Part shown: positions 8,181 through 17,012 of the stretch, in pieces
Layout of the letters: every line of letters begins with the position of its first letter
Numbering within the stretch: the stretch's first letter is position 1
Assembly (NCBI RefSeq): GCF_018771565.1
Contig: NZ_CP076326.1
Span: 558,001-622,000, forward strand
Length of the DNA: 64,000 bases
Source: Thermoflexus hugenholtzii
GTDB taxonomy: Bacteria; Chloroflexota; Anaerolineae; Thermoflexales; Thermoflexaceae
Reading direction: 5' to 3'
Made by a program: the position numbers and the translations under genes
Notes under the pieces: generated by a model
What the model saw: the letters and a program-made list of their open reading frames with translations, nothing else
Database searches by the model: none
Told to the model about the DNA's origin: nothing

Positions 8181-9410
8181 TTAAGGCCCCGGCACGATGC
8201 GCAGGATCCGATCGTCCTCAGGACCCGGGCGTCCCCGGCCGTCGCGGTTGCTGGTCGTGAAGTAGAGATAGCCGTCCGGCCCCATCTTCACCTCGCGGAT
8301 GCGCCCGAAGACGCCCTGGAACAGCGCCTCGTGGAAGATCACCGTGGTCCCATCCGGCCCCAGGATCACGTGATGGAGATGCTGCCCCCGCAGGGCGCCG
8401 AAGAACAGGTGCCCTTTCCACGGAGCCAGCCGGTCCCCGGTCACGAAATCCATCCCGGCGGGTGCCCACGTGGTGCTTTCCCCGCTATACAGGATGGGAT
8501 CCGTGAAGCGAGGGTCGCCGGCGATGCCGGTCACGATGGGCCAGCCGTAGTTCGCGCCGGGCCGGATGAGGTTGAGCTCATCGCGGCAGCACAGGCCCAT
8601 CTCGCCGCTGGGGCCGTGCTCCGTGCTGTAGAGCTGTTGGGTCTCCGGGTGCCAGGCCAGGCCCTGGGGATTGCGGTGGCCCAGCGAATAGACATAGGAG
8701 CCCGGGAAGGGGTTATCCGCCGGCACCGAGCCGTCCGGGTTCAGGCGGAGGATCTTCCCCGCCAGGCTGTCCAGTCGCTGGGCTTGATCGCGCTGGGTCG
8801 CGTCCCCTGTGGTGGCGTAGAGCTTGCCATCCGGGCCGAAAGCGAGGCGGCCGCCGTCGTGGATCCCGGCTCCCGGGATGCCGTCCAGGAGGACGCGCTC
8901 CTCCCCTGCAACCTCCCCCCGCAGGGTGAGCCGGGAGATCCGGTTGCGCAGGGCGCCCCCGGCCCGATAGGTATACATCACGTAGAGATAGCCGTTGCGG
9001 GGGAAGTCCGGATCCAGGGCCAGGCCCATCAGCCCGCCCTCGCCGGTGGCGGCCACCGGGAGGACGGCCACCGGCTCCGGGCGCAGCCGGCCGTTCTCGA
9101 TCACCCGGATCCGGCCGGGGCGCTCGGTGACGAAGATCCGACCGTCCGGCGCGAAGGCGAGGGCCCACGGCACCTCCAGGCCGGTCGCCACCACCTCCAC
9201 CCGGGGCTGGAAGGCCGCCGACGGAGAGGGGGAGGCGCTGGGCGTGGAGGGGGCAGGAGAAGGTCGGAGCGGGGTCGCCGTCGGCGATGGGCGGGGCGCA
9301 GGGGAGGAGATCCCGGTCGGGGAAGCCCTCGGCGCGGGCGAAGCGGGCCCCCGACCGCACGCGCCCATCCAGAGCAGCGCAAGTCCTATCAGCGGCAACG
9401 CTTTTCGCAT
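8181..9410 (-). CDS. PQQ-dependent aldose-type sugar dehydrogenase, lipoprotein
   Basis: 409-residue protein of the soluble glucose/sorbosone dehydrogenase (GSDH) beta-propeller family. It has a lipobox (WMGAC, Cys near residue 17), a long Pro/Ser/Thr/Ala linker to about residue 60, then GLEVPWALAFAPDGRIFVTE and the family segments GLALDPDFPRNGYLYV, LGHRNPQGLAW, STEHGPSG, ELN and NYGWP. These hold the PQQ-site His and Arg and the calcium site. It oxidises aldoses at the cell surface. The start at 9410 is chosen for GGAGG and the lipoprotein signal. Confidence 0.88.
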   Translation of the reverse strand: MRKALPLIGLALLWMGACGRGPASPAPRASPTGISSPAPRPSPTATPLRPSPAPSTPSASPSPSAAFQPRVEVVATGLEVPWALAFAPDGRIFVTERPGRIRVIENGRLRPEPVAVLPVAATGEGGLMGLALDPDFPRNGYLYVMYTYRAGGALRNRISRLTLRGEVAGEERVLLDGIPGAGIHDGGRLAFGPDGKLYATTGDATQRDQAQRLDSLAGKILRLNPDGSVPADNPFPGSYVYSLGHRNPQGLAWHPETQQLYSTEHGPSGEMGLCCRDELNLIRPGANYGWPIVTGIAGDPRFTDPILYSGESTTWAPAGMDFVTGDRLAPWKGHLFFGALRGQHLHHVILGPDGTTVIFHEALFQGVFGRIREVKMGPDGYLYFTTSNRDGRGRPGPEDDRILRIVPGP

Positions 9411-9480
9411 GGGAAGCCTCCGGCATCGAATGGCGCAGGCGGAAAGCCATCCTTGGATCCACGGCCGGGCCCTGGCATAT

Positions 9481-9654
9481 GTTGCGGGAGCGGCTTCCGC
9501 CGCGACCCTCACGGGATCGAAGGCGGAGGTTCGGGGCTGAAGCCCCTCCTCCGTAAGCCGAAATTCATTTCGGCATCTACGTTGTAGGAGCGGCTTTCGC
9601 CGCGACCTTTGCGTCATCCGAGATGGAGAGTTCGGGGCTGAAGCCTTTCCTGCA
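9481..9654. repeat. REP-like repeat cluster 1
   Basis: The 345-base gap between the dehydrogenase start and the ferritin end has no gene. It holds a cluster of short repeats: GTTGCGGGAGCGGCTTCCGC at 9481, TTCGGGGCTGAAGCCCCTCC near 9530, a palindrome GCCGAAAT-TC-ATTTCGGC at 9557-9574, TTGTAGGAGCGGCTTTCGCC at 9582, and another TTCGGGGCTGAAGCC at 9631. The same modules recur at 23970-24072, 37256-37305 and 38431-38735. Confidence 0.8.
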
Positions 9655-9703
9655 AAGATCGATGAGGGCGTTCTTCGATCGCCACCTGAAGGGCGCTGGG
9701 TAA

Positions 9704-9741
9704 TCGAAAGGGGACAGACCAGATGGCCTGTCCCCTTTCGA
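9704..9741. terminator. Hairpin downstream of ferritin
   Basis: Perfect 14-bp stem TCGAAAGGGGACAG / CTGTCCCCTTTCGA with a 10-base loop, just past the ferritin stop on the minus strand. There is no clear T-run, so it may act as a terminator or an RNA-stabilising end. The GGGGACAG/CTGTCCCC core reappears in hairpins at 56807 and 58906. Confidence 0.6.
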
Positions 9742-9755
9742 TAGCGGGATGGAGT

Positions 9756-10253
9756 TTATTCCGCTTCCCGACGGGCCAGCTCGCGGTCCATCATCACCAG
9801 CCCAGCCCCATCCTCGCCGATGCGCCGGAGCGCCTCCAGGATCTGCTCCACGGTCTTCTCTTCCTCGATCTGTTCTTCCAGGAACCAGTGGAGCAGGGGC
9901 AGGCTGGAGGGATCGTTCTCGCGAACGGCGATCTGGTAAAGGTTCTGGATCAGACCGGTGACCCGCCGCTCGTGCTGGAGGGCCTGGGCGAAGGCCTCCT
10001 GCGGCGAGGCGAAATCGGCCGGAGGCTGCTCAATGGCCTGCAGGACCACCCGCTCCCCCCGATCGCAAAGGTGATCGAAGAACTTCATGGCGTGGCCCAC
10101 TTCCTCACGGGCCTGGACCCGCATCCAGTGAGCGAACCCGGGTAGATGGAGGGCCTCGAAGTAAGCGGCCATGGAAAGATAGAGATAGGCGGAGTAGAGT
10201 TCATGCCGGATCTGATCGTTCATCGCATCGCGGAGGGCTTGGCTCATCGCCAT
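9756..10253 (-). CDS. Ferritin (FtnA type)
   Basis: 165-residue iron-storage ferritin. Ferroxidase ligands are visible: Glu in RHELYSAYLY, Glu and His in AREEVGHAMKFFDH, and later Glu in LEEQIEEEKTVEQI. There is no Cys ligand pair for haem. It oxidises Fe2+ with oxygen or peroxide and stores the mineral in a 24-mer. The start at 10253 has AAAGGAGG six bases upstream; a second ATG lies two codons further in. Divergent from the sigma-factor gene. Confidence 0.93.
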   Translation of the reverse strand: MAMSQALRDAMNDQIRHELYSAYLYLSMAAYFEALHLPGFAHWMRVQAREEVGHAMKFFDHLCDRGERVVLQAIEQPPADFASPQEAFAQALQHERRVTGLIQNLYQIAVRENDPSSLPLLHWFLEEQIEEEKTVEQILEALRRIGEDGAGLVMMDRELARREAE

Positions 10254-10410
10254 GGGAGGCCTCCTTTCGCATCTGAAGTGAACGGGGCGGATCCAGATCC
10301 AGTCTAAACCACAAATCCGGATCTCGCCACCTCGACGGAGCGGGGGACGGCGGCCGGGTCGGCCATCACGATGAGGCGACGTTTCCGTTAAATGATTTGG
10401 GAACATTGCG

Positions 10411-11004
10411 ATGGGGGAATCTTCGGCGCGAGCCCCTTCGATGGAGGCCCGCATCGCCTCCGGGGATGTGGAGGCGGAGGTCATCCGGCGGGCACAGGCG
10501 GGCGACCCGGAGGCGATCGGGTGGCTCTACGATCGCTATTACCTGCCCATCTACCGCTACCTGCGGGTCCGGGTGGAGGACCAGGAGGCCGCTGAGGATC
10601 TGGCTGCCGAGGTGTTCGTGCGCATGATCGAGCATCTGCCCCGCTACCAGTCCCGCGGGCGCCCCTTCCTCGCCTGGCTCTACACCATCGCCCGCAACCT
10701 GCTGACGGACTATTACCGCTCCCAGCGCTGGGCTCCGCTGGATCTTCCGGATCCGGAGCGAGGGCGAGGGGATGAAGGGATGATGGAGCGGATCGAGGCG
10801 CGGGCTGAGCAGGACTGCCTGTGGCGGGCCCTCCGGCAGCTGACCCCGGAGCAGCAGGAGGTGCTCTTCCACCGCTTCTTCGAGGGGCGCTCGGTGGAGG
10901 AGACCGCCCAGCTGATGGGCAAACAGCCCGGCGCGATCAGGGCCTTGCAGCATCGCGCCCTGGCCGCCCTGCGGCGGCGGATGGAGGAGATGGGATGTCG
11001 TTGA
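10411..11004 (+). CDS. ECF-type RNA polymerase sigma factor
   Basis: 197-residue sigma-70 family protein. Region 2 is seen from about residue 35 (LYDRYYLPIYRYL) to 95 (PFLAWLYTIARNLLTDYYR), and region 4 from about 140 (LTPEQQEVLFHRFFEGRSVEETAQLMGK). It begins at 10411, with another ATG at 10441 that may be the true start. It overlaps the DUF5667 gene by ten bases, the usual sigma/anti-sigma arrangement in Chloroflexota. The signal that controls it is unknown. Confidence 0.9.
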   Translation: MGESSARAPSMEARIASGDVEAEVIRRAQAGDPEAIGWLYDRYYLPIYRYLRVRVEDQEAAEDLAAEVFVRMIEHLPRYQSRGRPFLAWLYTIARNLLTDYYRSQRWAPLDLPDPERGRGDEGMMERIEARAEQDCLWRALRQLTPEQQEVLFHRFFEGRSVEETAQLMGKQPGAIRALQHRALAALRRRMEEMGCR

Positions 11005-11789
11005 AGCAACCCTCGTTCGAGGAAGCGCTGGCCCGCTGCCTGGAGGAGGTGGCGGCCGGCGCGGATGTGGAGCGCGTGGTGGCCCGGTATCCGACCTACG
11101 CGGCGGAGCTCCGCCCCTTGCTGGAGACCGCCCTCCGACTTCGCGGGGCTGCACTTCCGCCCCCGCGCGAGGAGGCGGTCCGGCGCGGCCGCATGCGCGC
11201 GGTGGCGGCCGCTCGCCGGATGCGCTCCGCGACCCGAAGCGGGCTCACAGCCCGCCGGTGGGTGTCCGCCCTCCTCACCGCCGGGCTGTTGTTGGCGTTG
11301 CTCTTCGGAGGAGGCGCCCTGGGGGTCCGGGCCGCCGAGGCCAGCTTGCCGGGCGATCCCCTCTATCCGCTCAAGCTGCTGAAGGAATCCGCGGAGCTGA
11401 CCTGGGCGGAGTGGCAGGGGGATCCCGCGCCGGCCCTGATCCATCAGCTGGAGCGCCGTTCCGAGGAGATCGAGGCCCTGCAGCGCCAGGGCCGCCCGGT
11501 GCATCCGGCGGCGTTGCAGCGCTCCACCCGTTTGCTGATCCGGTTGATCATCCTGGCCGAGCGGCATCCGGATCATCCGCTCCTGCGGCAGCGCGCGCTG
11601 CAGGCCATCGAGAGGCATCGGATGGTCCTTCTGGCCCTGCGGGATCGGGTCCCGCCGGCCGCGCGGCCGGCCCTGGAGCGGGCCCTGGAGCGGGCGGAGC
11701 GGGCTCGGGAGGTGATCCGGAAGGCCCCCATCCCCCCAGGCCCCCCCGGACGCCGTCCGGAGCCCCCGGTTCCGGGGCCGAAGCGATGA
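10995..11789 (+). CDS. DUF5667 protein, probable anti-sigma factor
   Basis: 264-residue protein. The N-terminal FEEALARCLEEVAAGADVER section recalls short anti-sigma segments that bind the sigma factor. One membrane span lies at about residues 90-110 (VSALLTAGLLLALLFGGGAL). After it comes the DUF5667 signature LPGDPLYPLKLLKESAELTW and a helical, Arg/Glu-rich extracytoplasmic domain. The gene overlaps the sigma gene. The family is routinely paired with ECF sigma factors, so it probably holds the sigma factor at the membrane. Confidence 0.82.
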   Translation: MSLKQPSFEEALARCLEEVAAGADVERVVARYPTYAAELRPLLETALRLRGAALPPPREEAVRRGRMRAVAAARRMRSATRSGLTARRWVSALLTAGLLLALLFGGGALGVRAAEASLPGDPLYPLKLLKESAELTWAEWQGDPAPALIHQLERRSEEIEALQRQGRPVHPAALQRSTRLLIRLIILAERHPDHPLLRQRALQAIERHRMVLLALRDRVPPAARPALERALERAERAREVIRKAPIPPGPPGRRPEPPVPGPKR

Positions 11790-11790
11790 G

Positions 11791-11812
11791 GGGCGCTGCG
11801 GCGCAGCGACCC
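11791..11812. terminator. Convergent GC-rich hairpin
   Basis: GGGCGCTGC and GCAGCGACCC form a 9-bp stem with one bulge, in the 32 bases between the converging DUF5667 and metal ATPase genes. It could serve both directions. No T-run is seen. Confidence 0.45.
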
Positions 11813-11821
11813 GAGATGGGC

Positions 11822-13741
11822 TCAGCGCCGCAGCAGGCGGGCGCTGTTCAGGAGGATGCCCACGTCCGGCACCACCTGGGCCGCCGCCGCGAGGATCGGC
11901 GGGAGGATCCCCAGGGCGGCCAGCAGCGCCCCGAGCCCGTTGTAGACCGTGGCGAGGGCGAAGTTCCACCGGATGACATCCATGGTGGACCGGGCGATCC
12001 GGACCGCCTCGGGCAGGAGCCGCCAGTCGTCCCGCAGCAGGACGATGTGACCGGCCTCCAGGGCCACATCCGTGCCGCTCCCCATGGCGATCCCCACGTC
12101 GGCCTGGGCCAGGGCCGGGGCGTCGTTGACGCCGTCCCCCACCATCCCCACGACCCGCCCCTGGGCCTGGTAGGCCCGGACCACTGCGATCTTGTCCTCC
12201 GGGAGGAGCCCGGCCCGGAAGGGGATGCCGAGGGACCTCGCCACGGCCGCCGCCGCCTCCGGGCGGTCCCCGGTCAGGAGTTCGATCCGCCGGATCCCCA
12301 GCCGCTGGAGTTCCTGGAGGACGTCGCGCACCTCCGGACGGAGGGTGTCCTGCACGGTGAGAAGCCCAATCGGCCGGCCGTCGAGCCGGACGGCGACCAC
12401 GGTCTTCCCCTCGGCCGCCAGGCGGGCGGCGAGGGCCTGGAGGCGGTCCTCTCCGTCCGGCTTGATCCGGCCCACCGTCACCGTGTGGCCGCCGATCTGC
12501 GCCCGCACGCCGATCCCCGGCAGGGCCTCGAAGGTTTCGACCGCCGGAACCTGGACGCCCCGCTCCCGGGCGAGGGCGCGCACGGCCTCGGCCAGCGGGT
12601 GCTCGGAGTCCCGCTCGGCCGCGGCGGCGAAGGCCAGCACCTCCTCCTCCCGCCACCCGTCGAGGGGGATCACGTCGGTCACCTGCGGGCGGCCGAGGGT
12701 CACCGTCCCCGTCTTGTCGATCAGGAGCACCTCCACCCGGGCGAGGACTTCAAGGAAGCGACCGCCCTTGATGAGGAGGCCCCGGCGGGCGGCGGCGCCG
12801 ATGGCCGCGAGCATCGCCACCGGGGTGGCGAGGGCGAAGGCGCACGTGCAGGCCACCGCGAACACCGCGGCCATGGCCAGCGGATCGCGCCGCAGCACCA
12901 GCGTGAGGAGCCCAACCGTTGCCACCACCGGCAGATACCATGTCGCCACTCGATCGGCGAGCCGTTGGACTTCGGGCCGGCTCCGCTCCGCCTCCTCCAC
13001 GAGGCGCAGGATCCGACCGAAGGTGGTATCCGCCCCCACCGACGTCGCCCGGACGCGCAGGCTCCCGAGCTGACAGATCGAGGCGGCCCAAACCCGATCC
13101 CCCGGCCCTACCTCTACGGGCATCGCCTCCCCGGTGAGGGCGCTCGGGTCCACCGTGGCGTGTCCCTCGATCACCTCGCCGTCCACCGGGATCCGCTCGC
13201 CGGGCCGCACGACCACCACCTCGCCCGGCTGCACCGCCTCCACCGGGACCTCGCGTTCCTCCCCGGCGCGGAGCACCCGCGCCCGCTGGGGCCGCAGGGC
13301 GAGGAGGGACCGCATGGCGCGGCGGGCCTGCTCCACCGTGAGGCGCTCGACTTCCTCGCCGATCCGCATGAAAAGCGCCAGCACGAGGGCGCTCGACCAC
13401 TCCCCCACAAGAGCGGTGGCGAGGACCCCTGCCGTCATCAGGGTGTGGGGAGTCACCCGCCCCCGGCGGGCCGCCCATGCCACATCCCGGAACGCCGGGA
13501 AGCCGGCCAGGAGCGTCCCGCTGGCCCACAAGGGCCACGGGATCCGGGATTCCAGAAGATGGAACCATCCCAGTCGCTCCCCGACGACGATGAGGAGGAC
13601 CAGCATCAGAAGGCCCGCGAAGGCCGCGGAGGCCCGGGCGCCCACCTCCGCGATCACAGGGCCGGCTCCTGGGCGGCCCTCACGTGCCTTTCCCGCCTCC
13701 TCCGGGACGTCCACGCAGCATCGTTCGCAGCCTTGCGACAT
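11822..13741 (-). CDS. P1B-type heavy-metal transporting ATPase
   Basis: 639-residue metal-exporting P-type ATPase. Visible are SALTGEAMPVEVG (actuator TGE), DKTGTVTLG (phosphorylated Asp), DSEHPLAEAV (the P1B HP motif) and VGDGVNDAPALAQADVG (hinge). The membrane metal motif is normally CPC; here it reads CTCAFALATP, with Thr in place of Pro. There is no N-terminal CxxC HMA domain, only a short Cys cluster (CERCC) at residues 5-9. Metal specificity therefore cannot be assigned from the usual rules. Four direct repeats lie upstream. Confidence 0.9.
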   Translation of the reverse strand: MSQGCERCCVDVPEEAGKAREGRPGAGPVIAEVGARASAAFAGLLMLVLLIVVGERLGWFHLLESRIPWPLWASGTLLAGFPAFRDVAWAARRGRVTPHTLMTAGVLATALVGEWSSALVLALFMRIGEEVERLTVEQARRAMRSLLALRPQRARVLRAGEEREVPVEAVQPGEVVVVRPGERIPVDGEVIEGHATVDPSALTGEAMPVEVGPGDRVWAASICQLGSLRVRATSVGADTTFGRILRLVEEAERSRPEVQRLADRVATWYLPVVATVGLLTLVLRRDPLAMAAVFAVACTCAFALATPVAMLAAIGAAARRGLLIKGGRFLEVLARVEVLLIDKTGTVTLGRPQVTDVIPLDGWREEEVLAFAAAAERDSEHPLAEAVRALARERGVQVPAVETFEALPGIGVRAQIGGHTVTVGRIKPDGEDRLQALAARLAAEGKTVVAVRLDGRPIGLLTVQDTLRPEVRDVLQELQRLGIRRIELLTGDRPEAAAAVARSLGIPFRAGLLPEDKIAVVRAYQAQGRVVGMVGDGVNDAPALAQADVGIAMGSGTDVALEAGHIVLLRDDWRLLPEAVRIARSTMDVIRWNFALATVYNGLGALLAALGILPPILAAAAQVVPDVGILLNSARLLRR

Positions 13742-13774
13742 CTCCTTCTCCCTTCCGCATCGACCCCTTTCATT

Positions 13775-13813
13775 TTATGCCACATTATGCCACTTATGCC
13801 ACATTATGCCACA
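13775..13813. promoter_or_regulatory. Four direct repeats upstream of the metal ATPase
   Basis: TTATGCCAC occurs four times, at 13775, 13785, 13794 and 13804, with 10/9/10-base spacing, about one helical turn. The array lies 34 bases upstream of the ATPase start. A single-face array of this kind suggests an operator for a repressor or activator. No metalloregulator gene is adjacent. Confidence 0.5.
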
Positions 13814-13888
13814 GGCCGTTGGGATCGCTTCGGCCACGCCCACCGCTGCTCCCGGGTATGTCCCGATTTTGTCGGGCCTGGCCGCCTT

Positions 13889-13916
13889 GTAGGACAACTG
13901 CGAGCAGTTGTCCTAC
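13889..13916. repeat. Perfect 13-bp palindrome, CAACTGC family
   Basis: GTAGGACAACTGC and GCAGTTGTCCTAC with a two-base centre, followed by GATTTT on the plus strand. Related palindromes with the same CAACTGC/GCAGTTG core occur at 29847 and 38771. It could be a terminator, an operator or a dispersed repeat. Confidence 0.65.
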
Positions 13917-13943
13917 GATTTTGGGACGCACCGCTGCTCCCCC

Positions 13944-13971
13944 TTGACAACCCCTGTCCAGCCCATATAAT
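13944..13971 (+). promoter_or_regulatory. Consensus promoter for the SorC operon
   Basis: TTGACA at 13944-13949 and TATAAT at 13966-13971, spaced by 16 bases. Both hexamers are perfect sigma-70 consensus. Transcription should begin near 13978, leaving a 5' leader of about 28 bases before the regulator's ATG. Confidence 0.8.
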
Positions 13972-14005
13972 AAAGGTGACTCCGTGCTCAACTTTGTGAA
14001 TCCCC

Positions 14006-14962
14006 ATGGATGACGAGCGATTGGCCCAGATTGCGTCCTGGTATTACGAGGAGGGGCTGGATCAGGGGGCGATCGCCCGGCGGCTGGGGTGCTCGCGTTC
14101 CATGGTCTCGCGTTACCTCAAGGAGGCCCGGGCCCGGGGCCTGGTGGAGATCCGGATCCGGCATCCCCTGAAGACCGATCCCCGGCTGGAGGAAGCGCTG
14201 CGCGCGGCCTTCTCCCTGCGGGAGGCCTGGGTGCTGGGCAACCCTCCTGCGGATGACCGCCTGCGGTTGCGCCGGCTGGGGGAGCTGGGGGCGCGGGCGC
14301 TGCAACGCCGGCTGCGCCCGGGGATCCGCATCGGGGTGAGCTGGGGCACGGCCGTCTATGAGGTGGTGCGGGCGATGCCCGAGATCCCGCTGAAGGGCGC
14401 CCAGGTGATCCAGATCATCGGCGCCCTGGGCGCCGGCGACCCGATGATCGATGGGCCGGAGCTCGCCCGCTGGCTGGCGGAGAAGCTGGAGGCCCCGGTC
14501 CGTCACCTCCACGCCCCCCTGCTGGTGGAAAGCGAAGCGGTGGCCCAGGCCCTGCGGCACGAGCGGACCATCGCCGAGACCCTGGCCCTGGCCCGCAAGG
14601 TCCATGTGGCTCTGATCGGGATCGGCTCGGTGGACCCTCGACTCTCCAGCCTGCGGCGGGCAGGTTACCTCACGGAGGCGGAGCTGGAGGCGCTCCGGGC
14701 CGCCGGGGCGGTGGGGGATGTGCTGGCCCGGGCGCTGGACGCGGAGGGAAATCCCCTGGATCATCCTCTGAACCGGCGGGTGATCGGCCTGGAGCTCGAG
14801 GCGCTGCGCCGGATCCCCACGGTGATCGCCGTGGCCGGGGGCGTGGCCAAGGCCCCGGCGATCCGGGCCGCGCTGCGCGGCGGCTATGTCGATGTGCTGG
14901 TCACCGACGCAGAGGCGGCGGCGGCCGTCCTCGCCATGGAGGGAGCGCTGGCCTATGCGTGA
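14006..14962 (+). CDS. SorC/DeoR-family sugar-responsive transcriptional regulator
   Basis: 318-residue regulator. The N-terminal helix-turn-helix is at about residues 18-40 ([20 protein letters not shown]). The rest is the SorC effector domain, with [15 protein letters not shown] and [17 protein letters not shown], the phosphosugar-binding loop region. It is the first gene of the sugar operon and overlaps the next by eight bases, so it probably represses its own operon until a PTS-made phosphosugar binds. No strong ribosome binding site is visible before the ATG. Confidence 0.9.
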   Translation: MDDERLAQIASWYYEEGLDQGAIARRLGCSRSMVSRYLKEARARGLVEIRIRHPLKTDPRLEEALRAAFSLREAWVLGNPPADDRLRLRRLGELGARALQRRLRPGIRIGVSWGTAVYEVVRAMPEIPLKGAQVIQIIGALGAGDPMIDGPELARWLAEKLEAPVRHLHAPLLVESEAVAQALRHERTIAETLALARKVHVALIGIGSVDPRLSSLRRAGYLTEAELEALRAAGAVGDVLARALDAEGNPLDHPLNRRVIGLELEALRRIPTVIAVAGGVAKAPAIRAALRGGYVDVLVTDAEAAAAVLAMEGALAYA

Positions 14963-17012
14963 AGCGCCGACGACGTCTCTTCTCGACGCGACGCTCGATC
15001 TCCCCCGGGAGCGCCTGATCGATTGGCTCTACCAGATGCTCCTCATCCGAGCCTTCGAGGAGACGGTGGAGCAGCTCTACGCGGCCGGCAAGATGCACGG
15101 CACCATGCATCTTTACATCGGCCAGGAGGCGGTGGCGGTGGGGGCCATCGCCGCCCTGCGCCCCGATGACTACATCACCTCGACCCATCGTGGCCACGGC
15201 CATGCCATCGCCAAAGGGCAGGACCTGCGGGCGATGCTGGCGGAGCTGTTGGGGAAAGAGACGGGGGTGTGCCGCGGCCGCGGCGGCTCGATGCACCTGG
15301 CCGATCTCGAGCGGGGCAATCTGGGGGCCAACGGCATCGTGGCCGGGGGGATCCCCATCGCGGTGGGGGCGGGGCTCAGCATCCGCATGCAGGGGCAGGA
15401 CCGGGTGGTGCTGTGCTTCTTCGGCGATGGGGCGGCCAACCACGGCAACTTCCACGAGGGCCTGAACATGGCCGCCATCTGGCGGCTCCCTGTGGTCTTC
15501 CTTTGCGAGAATAACCAATACGCCATGTCTATGGCGGTCCGACGGGCCATGGCCGTGCCCCGGGTGGCCGATCGGGCGGTGGCCTACGGAATCCCCGGGG
15601 AGACCGTGGACGGCATGGATGTGGTGGCGGTGTATCGGGCGGTCCGGGCGGCGGTGGAGCGGGCCCGGCGCGGGGAGGGCCCCACGCTGATCGAGGCGAT
15701 CACGTATCGCTACAGGGGGCATTCCAAAAGCGATCGCCAGGTGTATCGCACGAAGGACGAGGTGCAGGCCTGGATGGCTCGTGATCCCATCGCCCGGCTC
15801 CGCGAGGCGCTGATCGCCCGGGGGTGGCTCTCGGAGGCGGAGGCGGCGGCGCTGGAGGAGCGGGCCCGGGAGGCCGTGGCGGAGGCCCTCCGGGCCGCCG
15901 AAGGAGATCCGGAGCCCGACGTGGCGCAGTTGACCGAAGGCGTCTACGCCGAGGACCCGCTCTTCCCTCCTCGCTGGATCCGGCAGGCCTTCGGCTCCGA
16001 GGTCCCGGTGGAGCCGCCGGCGGGAACGCGGGAGCTCTCTTACGCGGAGGCCCTGCGGGAGGCGATGGCCCAGGCCATGGCCGCCGACGAACGGGTCTTC
16101 CTGATGGGCGAGGACATCGGGGTCTACGGCGGGGCCTTCGGGGTCACCCAGGGGCTGATCGAGCGGTTCGGGCCGGAGCGGGTGCGGGACACGCCGATCT
16201 CGGAGAACACCATCGTGGGGGCCGGCGTCGGGGCGGCCCTCACCGGGATGCGCCCCATCGTGGAGATGCAGTTTATGGACTTCGTGACCCTGGCCATGGA
16301 GCAGACCGTCCTCCAGGCCGCCAAGGTCCGCTACATGTTCGGGGGGAAGGCCCGGGTTCCGCTGGTGCTGCGGCTCCCCGGAGGCTCCGGCACGGGGGCG
16401 GCGGCCCAGCACTCGGAGAGCCTGGAGGCGTGGTTCGTGCACGTGCCGGGGTTGAAGGTGGTGGCGCCCGCCACGCCTTATGATGCCAAAGGGCTGCTCC
16501 TGGCCGCCCTGGCCGATGACAACCCGGTGATCTTCGTGGAGCACAAGCTCCTTTATCGAACCCGCGGGCCGGTGCCGGAGGAGCCCTATCTCGTCCCCTT
16601 GGGGAAGGCGGCTGTGCGGCGGCCGGGGCGCCATCTCACCATCGTCGCTTACTCCATCGCGGTGTTGCGGGCCCTGGAGGCGGCGGAACGGCTGGCGGCG
16701 GAAGGGATCGAAGCAGAGGTGATCGATCTGCGCACCCTGAAGCCCTACGATGCCGAGACGGTGATCGCCTCGGTGAAGAAGACGGGGAAGTTGCTGATCG
16801 TGCACGAGGCGCCGCTGCTGGGCGGCTTCGGCGGGGAGCTGGCGGCCGCGGTCGCCCAGAGCGAGGCCTTCGCCTATCTGGAGGCCCCCATCGTCCGCCT
16901 GGGCGGCGCGGATGTCCCCATCCCCTATCATCCGCGCCTGGAGCGGGCGGCGGTTCCCCAGGTGGAAGATATCGTCGAGGCGGCCCGGCGGCTGGCGCGC
17001 CTGGAGATCTGA
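14955..17012 (+). CDS. Fused alpha-beta E1 component of a 2-oxo acid (pyruvate/acetoin type) dehydrogenase
   Basis: 685-residue protein joining two usually separate subunits. Residues 1 to about 340 are E1-alpha, with the thiamine diphosphate motif [15 protein letters not shown] running to ENN and the RGHGHA and [10 protein letters not shown] segments. Residues from about 360 are E1-beta ([44 protein letters not shown]). The linker is short and no frameshift is seen. It decarboxylates a 2-oxo acid and passes the acyl group to the E2 encoded next. No E3 is present in the window. Substrate probably pyruvate or acetoin, judged from the PTS context. Confidence 0.9.
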   Translation: MREAPTTSLLDATLDLPRERLIDWLYQMLLIRAFEETVEQLYAAGKMHGTMHLYIGQEAVAVGAIAALRPDDYITSTHRGHGHAIAKGQDLRAMLAELLGKETGVCRGRGGSMHLADLERGNLGANGIVAGGIPIAVGAGLSIRMQGQDRVVLCFFGDGAANHGNFHEGLNMAAIWRLPVVFLCENNQYAMSMAVRRAMAVPRVADRAVAYGIPGETVDGMDVVAVYRAVRAAVERARRGEGPTLIEAITYRYRGHSKSDRQVYRTKDEVQAWMARDPIARLREALIARGWLSEAEAAALEERAREAVAEALRAAEGDPEPDVAQLTEGVYAEDPLFPPRWIRQAFGSEVPVEPPAGTRELSYAEALREAMAQAMAADERVFLMGEDIGVYGGAFGVTQGLIERFGPERVRDTPISENTIVGAGVGAALTGMRPIVEMQFMDFVTLAMEQTVLQAAKVRYMFGGKARVPLVLRLPGGSGTGAAAQHSESLEAWFVHVPGLKVVAPATPYDAKGLLLAALADDNPVIFVEHKLLYRTRGPVPEEPYLVPLGKAAVRRPGRHLTIVAYSIAVLRALEAAERLAAEGIEAEVIDLRTLKPYDAETVIASVKKTGKLLIVHEAPLLGGFGGELAAAVAQSEAFAYLEAPIVRLGGADVPIPYHPRLERAAVPQVEDIVEAARRLARLEI

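Noticed and set aside
13775-13813. CRISPR-like short repeats
   Set aside because: The 9-bp repeats are adjacent without spacers; they fit an operator array, and no Cas genes are present in the window.
14901-16931. Minus-strand frame of 676 codons opposite the fused E1 gene
   Set aside because: The plus-strand product has complete E1 motifs; the reverse frame is low-complexity and has no start context.
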